Source of the DNA: a virus
Virus record (IMG/VR): IMGVR_UViG_3300030382_000340
Span: 1-30,335 of that record
DNA: 30,335 bases
Reading direction: 5' to 3' (one strand)
The translations under genes and the position numbers were made by a program. Shown piece by piece: positions 6,303 to 13,794 of this stretch. Position 1 is the first letter of the stretch. The number at the start of each line of letters is the position of its first letter. The notes beneath the pieces were generated by a model. That model saw only the letters and a list, made by a program, of their open reading frames with translations, made no database searches and was not told the origin of the DNA.

Positions 6303-7316
6303 ATGGCTAATACACTTTCAACCAGTATTGGTACTATTAACAATACTAGCACTACTCCGTTAGATCCTAGTGTTGCTTATGATACCAAATACGCAACCTA
6401 TCTAAAGCTGTTCTCTGGTGAGCTTTTCAAAGCTTATGAGTCAGCAACGATAGCTAAAGGAACTGTACAGAACCGTCAACTAAAGAACGGTAAGAGTCTA
6501 CAGTTCATCTTCACTGGTCGTATGCAAGCGGCTTATCATACTCCAGGAGAACCCATTCTCGGATCGGGTGATCCTCCAGTAGCAGAGAAGACTATCGTCT
6601 GTGACGACCTTCTCATAAGCTCAGCTTTCGTATATGATCTTGATGAAACACTTGCTCACTACTCCCTGAGAAGTGAGATCTCTAAGAAGATCGGTCATGC
6701 TTTGGCCGAAGCTTACGACAAGAAGGTATTCCGTACCGTCGCACTAGCAGCTCGTGAAGCACATCCAATCACTGCATCACCAGGCCCAGAGCCAGGTGGT
6801 TCAATCATTAAGATTGGTGCTAACAACGAGTATGATGCTCAGCGTTTGGTTGACGCTTTCTTTGAAGCAGCTTCAATTCTTGATGAAAAGAACCTACCTA
6901 AGACTGGACGTACTGCAGTACTCGCACCTCGCCAGTACTACGCTCTAGTATCTCAGGTTGATTCTAACATCCTTAACCGTGACTACGGTAACTCACAGGG
7001 TAACTTGAACTCTGGTGAAGGACTGGTATCTATTGCCGGTATCGACATCAAGCGTTCCAACAACCTACCTTTCCAAGCTGGTACAGTTAATGCACAAGCT
7101 GGTGAGAACAACGATTACTCTGGTGCATTCGCAGACCATGCAGGTCTAATCTACCAGAAGGACGCAGCTGGTGTCGTGGAAGCCATCGGCCCACAAGTAC
7201 AGACAACTGGAGCTGACGTTAAAACAATGTATCAGGGTGACTTGATCGTTGGACGTTTGGCAATGGGTGTAGGTACACTTAACCCTGCTGCTGCTATTGA
7301 AATCCAAACTGCTTGA
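6303..7316 (+). CDS. Major capsid protein (T7 gp10-like)
   Basis: A 337-residue protein (T7 gp10A is 345) that forms the icosahedral shell with an HK97-type fold. Diagnostic stretches are YLKLFSGELFKAYESATIAKG and LKNGKSLQFIFTGRMQAAYHTPGEPI near the N-terminus, then IVCDDLLISSAFVYDLDETLAHYSLRSEISKKIG..LAEAYDKKVFRTV, and a C-terminal QGDLIVGRLAMGVGTLNPAAAIEI. The codons are richer in C-ending and G-rich choices than in most neighbours, as expected for the most highly expressed gene. A structured 160-base leader precedes it and a terminator lies downstream after two small genes. Confidence 0.96.
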   Translation: MANTLSTSIGTINNTSTTPLDPSVAYDTKYATYLKLFSGELFKAYESATIAKGTVQNRQLKNGKSLQFIFTGRMQAAYHTPGEPILGSGDPPVAEKTIVCDDLLISSAFVYDLDETLAHYSLRSEISKKIGHALAEAYDKKVFRTVALAAREAHPITASPGPEPGGSIIKIGANNEYDAQRLVDAFFEAASILDEKNLPKTGRTAVLAPRQYYALVSQVDSNILNRDYGNSQGNLNSGEGLVSIAGIDIKRSNNLPFQAGTVNAQAGENNDYSGAFADHAGLIYQKDAAGVVEAIGPQVQTTGADVKTMYQGDLIVGRLAMGVGTLNPAAAIEIQTA

Positions 7317-7324
7317 GGTATACT

Positions 7325-7483
7325 ATGTCAGTTAAACCTGGAGTAGCAACAACAAGAACTATCCCTGCAGGTCAAGCTGTGGGGACTACACGTTCTGAAA
7401 CACAAGGCGCTAAGACCCCTTTAGAGTATGGAAGACAGTTACAATCTGACGGTCTTACAGCTAGAGGTGACGCTAATACTTAA
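7325..7483 (+). CDS. 52-residue hypothetical protein after the capsid gene
   Basis: ATG 7325 lies nine bases after the capsid stop. The frame runs to TAA 7481, followed by a second in-frame TAA. It encodes a Thr, Gly, Ala and Arg-rich peptide with KPGVATTRTIPAGQAVGTTR and EYGRQLQSDGLTARGDA, which looks flexible. The bases between the capsid gene and the terminator are fully used by this and the next ORF, supporting co-expression with capsid. A virion or capsid-associated role is possible; I do not recognise the family. Confidence 0.6.
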   Translation: MSVKPGVATTRTIPAGQAVGTTRSETQGAKTPLEYGRQLQSDGLTARGDANT

Positions 7484-7492
7484 TAAATAATT

Positions 7493-7699
7493 ATGGCAAA
7501 CGCTGCAACAGCCGCTGGAAACAATGGCGTTTCTGGCGCTACCGCTGGTATAAGCGGTGGTAACACAGCAATACGTAAGTCTGTATCACAAACTGAAGGC
7601 GGATCTTATTCTGCATCTGATGTTTATTCTGATACCAAGAACCTACGCTTTGCATATACTGGCGTCGAATGTGACGCACCTGCGCAATCTCGCAGTTAA
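7493..7699 (+). CDS. Small Gly/Ala/Ser-rich protein before the terminator
   Basis: A 68-residue low-complexity protein (ANAATAAGNNGVSGATAGIS at the N-terminus, then SVSQTEGGSYSASDVYSDTKNLRF and a single Cys near the end). The ATG is preceded by TAATT, the stop-start arrangement used at several junctions here. It is the last gene before the intrinsic terminator, so it should be transcribed with the capsid gene. Composition suggests a structural or disordered protein; function is unknown. Confidence 0.65.
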   Translation: MANAATAAGNNGVSGATAGISGGNTAIRKSVSQTEGGSYSASDVYSDTKNLRFAYTGVECDAPAQSRS

Positions 7700-7705
7700 C
7701 TATAA

Positions 7706-7731
7706 GAGGGGGCTTCGGCTCCCTTTTTTTT
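7706..7731 (+). terminator. Strong intrinsic terminator after the capsid block
   Basis: GGGGGC (7708-7713), a TTCG tetraloop and GCTCCC (7718-7723) form a stable stem, followed by eight T (7724-7731). This is a textbook rho-independent terminator. It is the only clear one in the window and lies just after the capsid genes, where T7 has its T-phi terminator. Confidence 0.92.
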
Positions 7732-7748
7732 ATTTACAAATATTAACT

Positions 7749-8375
7749 ATGGCTTTCCCTACCACTAACGCTGCTGAAGAACTACCTGCTGTCAATCAAA
7801 TACTGGCGTCTGTGGGTCAGGCACCTGTCACCACCCTCGATCAAACCAACCCGGACGTTGCGATTGCTTATGATACATTAATTAGTGTATCACGAGAAGT
7901 GCAGGCAGAAGGCTGGACATTTAACAGAGAAGTTTATGTTAAATTTACTCCAGATTCTGATGACCAAATAGTAATACCTAATAATATATTACAAATAGAT
8001 TTAAATGATGAAGTAGATAATCAATATGAAGCCGTTAGAAGAAGTGGTAAATTATATGAAAAAATAAATCATACTTATACTTGGGATTCAACTAAATGGA
8101 GTGATGGTGTAAGATGTGATGTTGTTTATTATTTTGATTGGGTTGATCTACCTATACCTATTCAAGACTATATTATAGCTAGAGCTGCAGCCATTGTGTC
8201 TAGTAGAATTGTAGGTGATGCTCAACAGTATCAAATACTTTCTCAGAAAGAGCAATGGAATAGAGCTCAAGCTTTAGAATATGAATGCAATCAAGGTGAT
8301 TATACTATCTTTGGACATCAAAGAGGTAAGAAACCTTATGATGCTTACAAACCTTATCAAGCACTGTATCGCTAA
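7749..8375 (+). CDS. Tail tubular protein A (T7 gp11-like)
   Basis: A 208-residue protein (T7 gp11 is 196). It forms the ring linking the portal to the tail nozzle and gives the fibres part of their binding site. The start ATG 7749 (MAFPTTNAAEELPAVNQILASVGQAP) is chosen because it gives the conserved family N-terminus and lies just after the terminator; the longer open frame upstream crosses the terminator and is noncoding. Family signs are AVNQILASVGQAPV, then VSREVQAEGWTFN, then PIPIQDYIIARAA and VGDAQQYQILSQKE. It overlaps the next gene by one base (TAATG). Confidence 0.93.
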   Translation: MAFPTTNAAEELPAVNQILASVGQAPVTTLDQTNPDVAIAYDTLISVSREVQAEGWTFNREVYVKFTPDSDDQIVIPNNILQIDLNDEVDNQYEAVRRSGKLYEKINHTYTWDSTKWSDGVRCDVVYYFDWVDLPIPIQDYIIARAAAIVSSRIVGDAQQYQILSQKEQWNRAQALEYECNQGDYTIFGHQRGKKPYDAYKPYQALYR

Positions 8376-11300
8376 TGGCTGCTGTAACTCAAACAATACC
8401 AAATTTTTTAGGTGGTGTATCAAACCAACCTGATGATAAGAAAAAAGTAGGACAAGTATCTGAAGCTATAAATGCTTATCCTGATCCTACATTCGGTTTA
8501 ACAAAAAGGCCTGGTTTTAAATTTATATCTGAACTAGCTGATGGTATAACTACTGGAGGTTCAGATTATGATGCAACAGATTTAGACAATGGTAAATGGT
8601 TTTATTATAACCGTGACTCAGATGAGAAATATATAGGATGTATAGTAGGTAAAAAGACATCATCTTATGGTGAAATCCATATGTGGAATACTGTACTTGA
8701 TGATGACGTGGTAACAACTGTTGATTCTGATACTATTGTACCTGGGACTGGTTACTCAGAAACAGCAAGTACTGCATATCTTAATACAACATCAGATGGC
8801 TCTGGTACTGGATTAACCCTTAGAATAACTTCTGTAGGTGGTAGTGGTGATATAACAGGTGTCGCAGTTGTTGACGGTGGTAAGGGCTATGCAGAGAATG
8901 AAACAATTACTATTCCTGGAGGTAATGGTGCTGGTAGAGTAGATGTAGCTACTATATCAAATGGTGTCTTTAAAAAGTGTCATATGACTTATGGCACTGA
9001 TGCTAGGAATTACTTAGGTAAGGAAGAAACAGCTGATGCTGTCGCTTCTGTGAATGCAGAAGATTATGATTTCTTGACTATTAGAGATACTACTATTATT
9101 ACAAATAAAAATAGAGTAGTAACTGAGCAGGCTTTAAGCCCTGCTTTTGTATCTAAAAAAGTAGCTACTATTAGAATACATTTAGTAGAATACAGTTCTA
9201 AATATGAGGTATCAGTTACCCACAGTGGTTCAGGTAGCAGTGCTGTATATACATGTAGAGTATCAACTAGAGCTGGGGATACTGCTACTAATGATGCAGA
9301 TACTACTTACTTCCTTAGTGCTAATGATATATTAAATGACTTAAAAGATGGCACTGAATCTGGTGATAACACATACAGCCATTTCAAAGATGGATCTGGA
9401 GGGACTAGTGACACAGAAGCTGGTGTGCATGGTATACCTTCCATAACTGCTGAAATTATTGGTCAATCTCTTGAATTAACAGGTACTGTTCCTTTTACAG
9501 TTACTGTAACAGGTGGTAGAACTGGTTCAGCTTTAACATCTTATCAAGATACAGTTGACCTTATTACTGAACTACCAGCTGAAAGTAAGCATGACCGTAC
9601 AGTAACAATAAATAATACAGCTTCTCCTTATGATACTTACTATGCTAAATTTGTAGCTACTAATGGTACAACAGGTGCAGGTGTATGGGAAGAGACTAAA
9701 TCACCTGCTGTTACTCCTGGACTTAAAGATGAATCATTACCTCATAAATTATATAATGATGTAAGAAATCATTTTACATTTTCACAGATTAGTTATAATG
9801 ATAGAATTGTAGGTGATGATACAACAAACGAACACCCATCGTTTAATGGTAAAACAATACAACAAGCTTTTTATTATAACAATAGACTTGGTTTCTTAAC
9901 AGAAGATAATGTCTCAATGAGTAAGTCTGATGACTTCTATAATTTCTACATGACTACAGCTCAGACATCTACGGATGCTGATCCTGTTGACCTTAGTTGT
10001 TCTAGTATTAAACCTGCTGTATTGCATGGCATTGTACCCTCAGCTAGTGGTTTACTGCTATTCAGTCAGAACCAACAGTTTGTTATGTTCTCTGCTGATG
10101 GTAATTTAACACCTAATACAGCATTGATACGGAGCCTTTCTAATTATAAAATGGAGACGGATATAGACCCTGTTGATGTAGGTAATTATATATGTTTTGT
10201 TAGTAAGACGCATGCTACAGCTGGTTATACTAGAGTATTTGGGTTTCAGCCACAAGGTATCGGACAATTACCAAGGGTTGTTGATATAGCTAGAGTTGTG
10301 TCGGAATATATACCTGCTAAAATTGATAGATTAATAGCTAGTCCTCAAAATAGTTTTATTGCTATATATGGGAAGGATGCTGATTTAGAAGGTAATATAT
10401 ATTTTTATCGTACTTATAGTGACGGTGAAAAAGATTTAATGCAGACATGGTTTAATTGGAAATGTCCTGGTGATGTACACTATGTGACTGTTGATTCTGA
10501 TACTATGTATTCTATTATAAAAACAGGATCTGGTTCAGATGCTAGATATAATTTAGTTAGTGCTACTATGACTCAAACTCCTGAAGAGGAGATTATAGTG
10601 ACTGCAGAAGGTATACAGGTTAACCCTCATATGGATTTTTATAAAGCAGCAACTGCTGTTACTGCATATCCTGTTGATAGTATAACTGTAACAGCTGCCG
10701 GAACAGGTTTTGGTGGGTCCGTTGCTGTTACAATCGCAGCACCTTCTGATGGTGTACAAGCTACAGCTGATGCTGTTAAGGATGGTGGAGCTATAGCTTC
10801 TATTACCATTACAAATCCTGGTAGTGGCTATGATCCTGCAAATTTACCTGCAGTAACTATTGCTGGTATTGGTGGAAGTGGAGCTACTGCAACAGCTTCA
10901 GTATTTGATGGGTCTTTCTGTGAGATACCTTTTAGTAATATAACAACATTAGATCCTGTTGTAGTTATCTCTGGTAATGCTAGTTCTGACTGGACTGGTA
11001 CTACTGAATCTGGTCTTACAATTACACCAGGACGTATAACAATTGATAATAAGAATTATTATACAGTACCACGTAAGGATCTATCAGCTTTTGCATCTAA
11101 TGTATTCTTAGGTTATAAATATAATTATGATGTAACTTTACCTAAATTATACTTTAGAAAACCTACTGAAGGTGCGTCAGCTGATTATACAGCTAATCTT
11201 ACTATAGCTAGAATGAAGTTCTCTATTGGACAATCTAGTGTTGTAGGTTTTAAAATGAAAAGAGAGGCTGTACAAGTGGAGACTGAATCATTCACAGCTG

Positions 11301-11965
11301 ATGGTACTACTACTGCATTTCATCCTAATTTCAAAGTGATAGATAAAAGTGATGTGATTGTTAAAAGGAATAAAGCTAAACAAACACTGGTAACAGCATT
11401 TTCAGGTAGCTCTGATGATCAAAAGAGTCAATATACACTTACTGATCATTCTACTCTTGAAGATCATGTAACAGTTACATTCGGCACAGAACCAGCAAAG
11501 ACTACATTTCCTGTAGAGTCTGGTCTTACACTTGGTACTGGATATTCTAATGGTAATAATGTTGCTACTACTGGAGGATCTGGTACAGGATTAACAGTTG
11601 ATATAACTACATCTACAGGTAAAATAACTACTTGTACTGTAAATAAATCTGGAACAGGTTATAAGATAAATGATATTATAACTGTTACTACTGGTGATGC
11701 AAACGCTCAATTAAGAATTGCAACATTACCTGATGAAGTTGAAATATATGTAGACAATTGGTTCACTTTACTGCCTACACAAGAAGCTAATTATTATTTA
11801 GCAGATGATGTACCTTTAGATACTCAATCTATTTTTACTGTACCTATACATCAACGTACAGATAATTATACACTTAGAGTATTTAGTAACTCACCCTTCC
11901 CTCTTGCACTAACATCTTGTACATGGGAAGGTAATTATTCACCCCGTTATTACAGAAGAACATGA
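8375..11965 (+). CDS. Tail tubular protein B (T7 gp12-like), enlarged
   Basis: A 1196-residue protein, much longer than the 794 of T7 gp12, which forms the tail nozzle. The N-terminus TIPNFLGGVSNQPDDKKKVGQVSEAINAYPDPTFGLTKRPGFKF is a clear family signature, as are NRLGFLTEDNVSMSKSDDFYNFY and DADPVDLSCSSIKPAVLHGIVPSASGLLLFS in the middle and the ending FPLALTSCTWEGNYSPRYYRRT. The extra length comes from three Gly-rich beta modules (residues ~120-197, ~768-846, ~1049-1118) and a segment at ~970-1047 resembling the T7 fibre anchor domain. It overlaps gp11 by one base and the next gene by four. Confidence 0.93.
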   Translation: MAAVTQTIPNFLGGVSNQPDDKKKVGQVSEAINAYPDPTFGLTKRPGFKFISELADGITTGGSDYDATDLDNGKWFYYNRDSDEKYIGCIVGKKTSSYGEIHMWNTVLDDDVVTTVDSDTIVPGTGYSETASTAYLNTTSDGSGTGLTLRITSVGGSGDITGVAVVDGGKGYAENETITIPGGNGAGRVDVATISNGVFKKCHMTYGTDARNYLGKEETADAVASVNAEDYDFLTIRDTTIITNKNRVVTEQALSPAFVSKKVATIRIHLVEYSSKYEVSVTHSGSGSSAVYTCRVSTRAGDTATNDADTTYFLSANDILNDLKDGTESGDNTYSHFKDGSGGTSDTEAGVHGIPSITAEIIGQSLELTGTVPFTVTVTGGRTGSALTSYQDTVDLITELPAESKHDRTVTINNTASPYDTYYAKFVATNGTTGAGVWEETKSPAVTPGLKDESLPHKLYNDVRNHFTFSQISYNDRIVGDDTTNEHPSFNGKTIQQAFYYNNRLGFLTEDNVSMSKSDDFYNFYMTTAQTSTDADPVDLSCSSIKPAVLHGIVPSASGLLLFSQNQQFVMFSADGNLTPNTALIRSLSNYKMETDIDPVDVGNYICFVSKTHATAGYTRVFGFQPQGIGQLPRVVDIARVVSEYIPAKIDRLIASPQNSFIAIYGKDADLEGNIYFYRTYSDGEKDLMQTWFNWKCPGDVHYVTVDSDTMYSIIKTGSGSDARYNLVSATMTQTPEEEIIVTAEGIQVNPHMDFYKAATAVTAYPVDSITVTAAGTGFGGSVAVTIAAPSDGVQATADAVKDGGAIASITITNPGSGYDPANLPAVTIAGIGGSGATATASVFDGSFCEIPFSNITTLDPVVVISGNASSDWTGTTESGLTITPGRITIDNKNYYTVPRKDLSAFASNVFLGYKYNYDVTLPKLYFRKPTEGASADYTANLTIARMKFSIGQSSVVGFKMKREAVQVETESFTADGTTTAFHPNFKVIDKSDVIVKRNKAKQTLVTAFSGSSDDQKSQYTLTDHSTLEDHVTVTFGTEPAKTTFPVESGLTLGTGYSNGNNVATTGGSGTGLTVDITTSTGKITTCTVNKSGTGYKINDIITVTTGDANAQLRIATLPDEVEIYVDNWFTLLPTQEANYYLADDVPLDTQSIFTVPIHQRTDNYTLRVFSNSPFPLALTSCTWEGNYSPRYYRRT
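8732..8966 (+). repeat. Gly-rich GxGY module, copy 1 in tail protein B
   Basis: Codes for GTGYSE...GSGTGLTLRITSVGG, then DITGVAVVDGGKGYAENETITI. It aligns residue by residue with copy 3 (11520-11727), with the same GSGTGLT.xIT, GxIT and GxGYxxN.xIT pattern. Probably a surface beta domain. Confidence 0.7.
10677..10913 (+). repeat. Gly-rich GxGY module, copy 2 in tail protein B
   Basis: Codes for SITVTAAGTGFGGSVAVTIA, then AIASITITNPGSGYDPANLPAVTIAG. It has the same GxGY and ITVT pattern as copies 1 and 3 but is more diverged and Ala-rich. Confidence 0.6.
11520..11727 (+). repeat. Gly-rich GxGY module, copy 3 in tail protein B
   Basis: Codes for LGTGYSNGNN, then GSGTGLTVDITTSTGKITTC, then GTGYKINDIITVTTG. 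It is the closest match to copy 1 and lies just before the conserved C-terminus of the nozzle protein. Confidence 0.7.
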
Positions 11966-12414
11966 CCACTCAAGAAGAACGAGATGCTTATGAAGAGGCA
12001 ACACGTTTAATTATTAGAGAAGCTGCAGGTGACAACATGGCTGCAGCTCATTATCTTTTAAATTTAGCTTATTTATCACGTACTATTGATGATATATATG
12101 ATCAAGATAAAAAGGTAACTAGAACAAAAATGTTAGATGCCGTTGAGTACCTATTAATTGAAATGCCTTTCAATCCGTTCTTCGTAGAGCATAGAGATAC
12201 TCTTCAATCTCAACACGTCTCAATGTATAATGCATGGATGGCGGCTAATCTTTGGGAACAAGGAGATGATACTGATAAAGTATATGCACATGTTTGGCGG
12301 GATTTCTTTCATGAAGTCTGGCCTGTTGTAGCTTTACTTACACAAGGGCCGAAAAAGATGAATGAAGTATCTTTAAAAATTCGTACACTATTTAAGAAAC
12401 AACTAGGAGAATAA
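11962..12414 (+). CDS. Hypothetical helical protein in the T7 gp13 position
   Basis: A 150-residue mainly helical protein starting at an ATGA overlap with the tail protein B stop. Conserved-looking parts are NMAAAHYLLNLAYLSRTIDDIYD, then VEYLLIEMPFNPFFVEHRDTLQ and VYAHVWRDFFHEVWPVVALLTQG, with several Trp and His but no membrane signal. It occupies the place of T7 gp13 (138 aa, needed for internal core assembly), although I see no sequence similarity I could vouch for. A role in assembling or carrying core proteins is inference from position. I recall similar proteins in other T7-like marine phages without known function. Confidence 0.75.
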   Translation: MTTQEERDAYEEATRLIIREAAGDNMAAAHYLLNLAYLSRTIDDIYDQDKKVTRTKMLDAVEYLLIEMPFNPFFVEHRDTLQSQHVSMYNAWMAANLWEQGDDTDKVYAHVWRDFFHEVWPVVALLTQGPKKMNEVSLKIRTLFKKQLGE

Positions 12415-12416
12415 TT

Positions 12417-13787
12417 ATGAGTGGAGGTTCTGATAATAAGGAATATGTAGAGAAGCAGTTTGAGTATGATACTACTGTTTGGAAGTATGAATGGGACGAA
12501 ATGAATCGTTCGGCAAGTCATGCTATGAGTTCTTACCTTGCTGAAACACATAGTAATCAACAAATAGCAGATTATGAATATAATGAAGCTGTAAATAATT
12601 GGCAAGATGCAAACGCTATACAAGATTTTGATTATGCTAATCAAATGAAAGCTTATAATAGTAGTATAGAGACTTATGATAAACAATTATCTTATAATGA
12701 TTTAGCAGAAGAGATAGCTTTAAATGATAACAAACGTAGACGAAATGATAGGCATACAGAGATAGGTTTTCAAAATGAAGAGTTATTAATGAATCATGAT
12801 TTCACTCAAACTGTGAAAGCATTTGAAACAATTCATGCATTGGAAGCAGGTCAAGTTAAAACAATTCGTCTGGGTAAAGGAATAAAAGATGCTTTTGATT
12901 CTGCTACTTTAGATTCTCACTCACTATTAAATCAATTTAATGCAGCCCGAGATGAAGCCGCTAGAAAAGGCACTGACTTAACTTTAGAAGGTCTTCAAAA
13001 GCAAGGACAAGTATTAGCTTCAGGTCAAACTGGTAGAACTACTAGGAAAAATCTACAAACAGTACTATCTGAAATAGGTAGAGGTCAGAAAACTCTATCT
13101 GATATGTTAACTAAAGAGGAATTAGGTTATACATTAAATATGGAAAAAATGGCTATAAAACTTGATAGTTTAAAGGGTGATGCTAAAATAGGTTATAATG
13201 AATTAGCAGTTCAATTGGCTCAAACGGCTGATAAAGCATCAATGGCTATATTACAATCTAAAATTAAAACTGGTGTAGGTCAAAGACAGTTACAAGAAAG
13301 TTTAAAAAGTGCTGATCAACAATATCTAGCTGATGTACAACAAATTGCTTTAAAAAAATACGAAGGTGATTTAGGTGCTGAAGCTAATATAGCACCAGAA
13401 GCAGTAAAGGCTCCTGCTGCAAGTCAACCTGTTAAAGCCCCTGAACCATTCACACAGCCACCTCCATCAGCCGTAAGTTGGGATGAGTACGCTAAAATTC
13501 ATCCTCTTAAGGGTGCTATTAGTAAATCACCTGGTTTGTTAGAATCAATATTCTCTGATGATAGATTGAAATATGATATTAACCGTGTAGGTACATCTAA
13601 AAAAGGTGTTCCTATATACACATTTAAATATAGATTTGATGGTAAACATGGTCCTAAATATAAAGGTACTTCTGCCCAAGATCTACTGAATACTAAATTT
13701 AAAGATGCAGTAGGACAAACTGAAAATGATGGTTTCCTCTACGTTAATTACAGTAAGCTGGACGTAGAGTTTGAAAAAATAACTTAA
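12417..13787 (+). CDS. Internal core protein (gp14-like) with S74-type C-terminus
   Basis: A 456-residue protein at the gp14 place; T7 gp14 has 196. The first ~330 residues are long helices rich in Gln, Asn and Tyr, with GQTGRTTRKNLQTVLSEIGRGQKTLSDML typical of gp14 relatives. A Pro and Ala-rich linker (~333-355) leads to a C-terminal domain starting SDDRLKYDINRVG, then VPIYTFKYRFDGKHGPKYKGTSAQDL. That pattern is the peptidase S74 / endosialidase chaperone signature, and Ser380 and Lys385 fit the Ser-Lys autocleavage dyad spacing. S74 domains usually sit on tail spikes, so this fusion is notable. Shine-Dalgarno AGGAGA (12405-12410) precedes ATG 12417. Confidence 0.82.
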   Translation: MSGGSDNKEYVEKQFEYDTTVWKYEWDEMNRSASHAMSSYLAETHSNQQIADYEYNEAVNNWQDANAIQDFDYANQMKAYNSSIETYDKQLSYNDLAEEIALNDNKRRRNDRHTEIGFQNEELLMNHDFTQTVKAFETIHALEAGQVKTIRLGKGIKDAFDSATLDSHSLLNQFNAARDEAARKGTDLTLEGLQKQGQVLASGQTGRTTRKNLQTVLSEIGRGQKTLSDMLTKEELGYTLNMEKMAIKLDSLKGDAKIGYNELAVQLAQTADKASMAILQSKIKTGVGQRQLQESLKSADQQYLADVQQIALKKYEGDLGAEANIAPEAVKAPAASQPVKAPEPFTQPPPSAVSWDEYAKIHPLKGAISKSPGLLESIFSDDRLKYDINRVGTSKKGVPIYTFKYRFDGKHGPKYKGTSAQDLLNTKFKDAVGQTENDGFLYVNYSKLDVEFEKIT

Positions 13788-13794
13788 GGAACTA

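Noticed and set aside
7557-7748. N-terminal extension of tail tubular protein A
   Set aside because: It would run through the intrinsic terminator and overlap the small Gly/Ala-rich gene. The conserved N-terminus begins at ATG 7749.
12309-12686. 125-residue minus-strand open frame
   Set aside because: It is antisense to two good + strand genes and gives an Ile and Ser-rich translation typical of AT-rich antisense frames.
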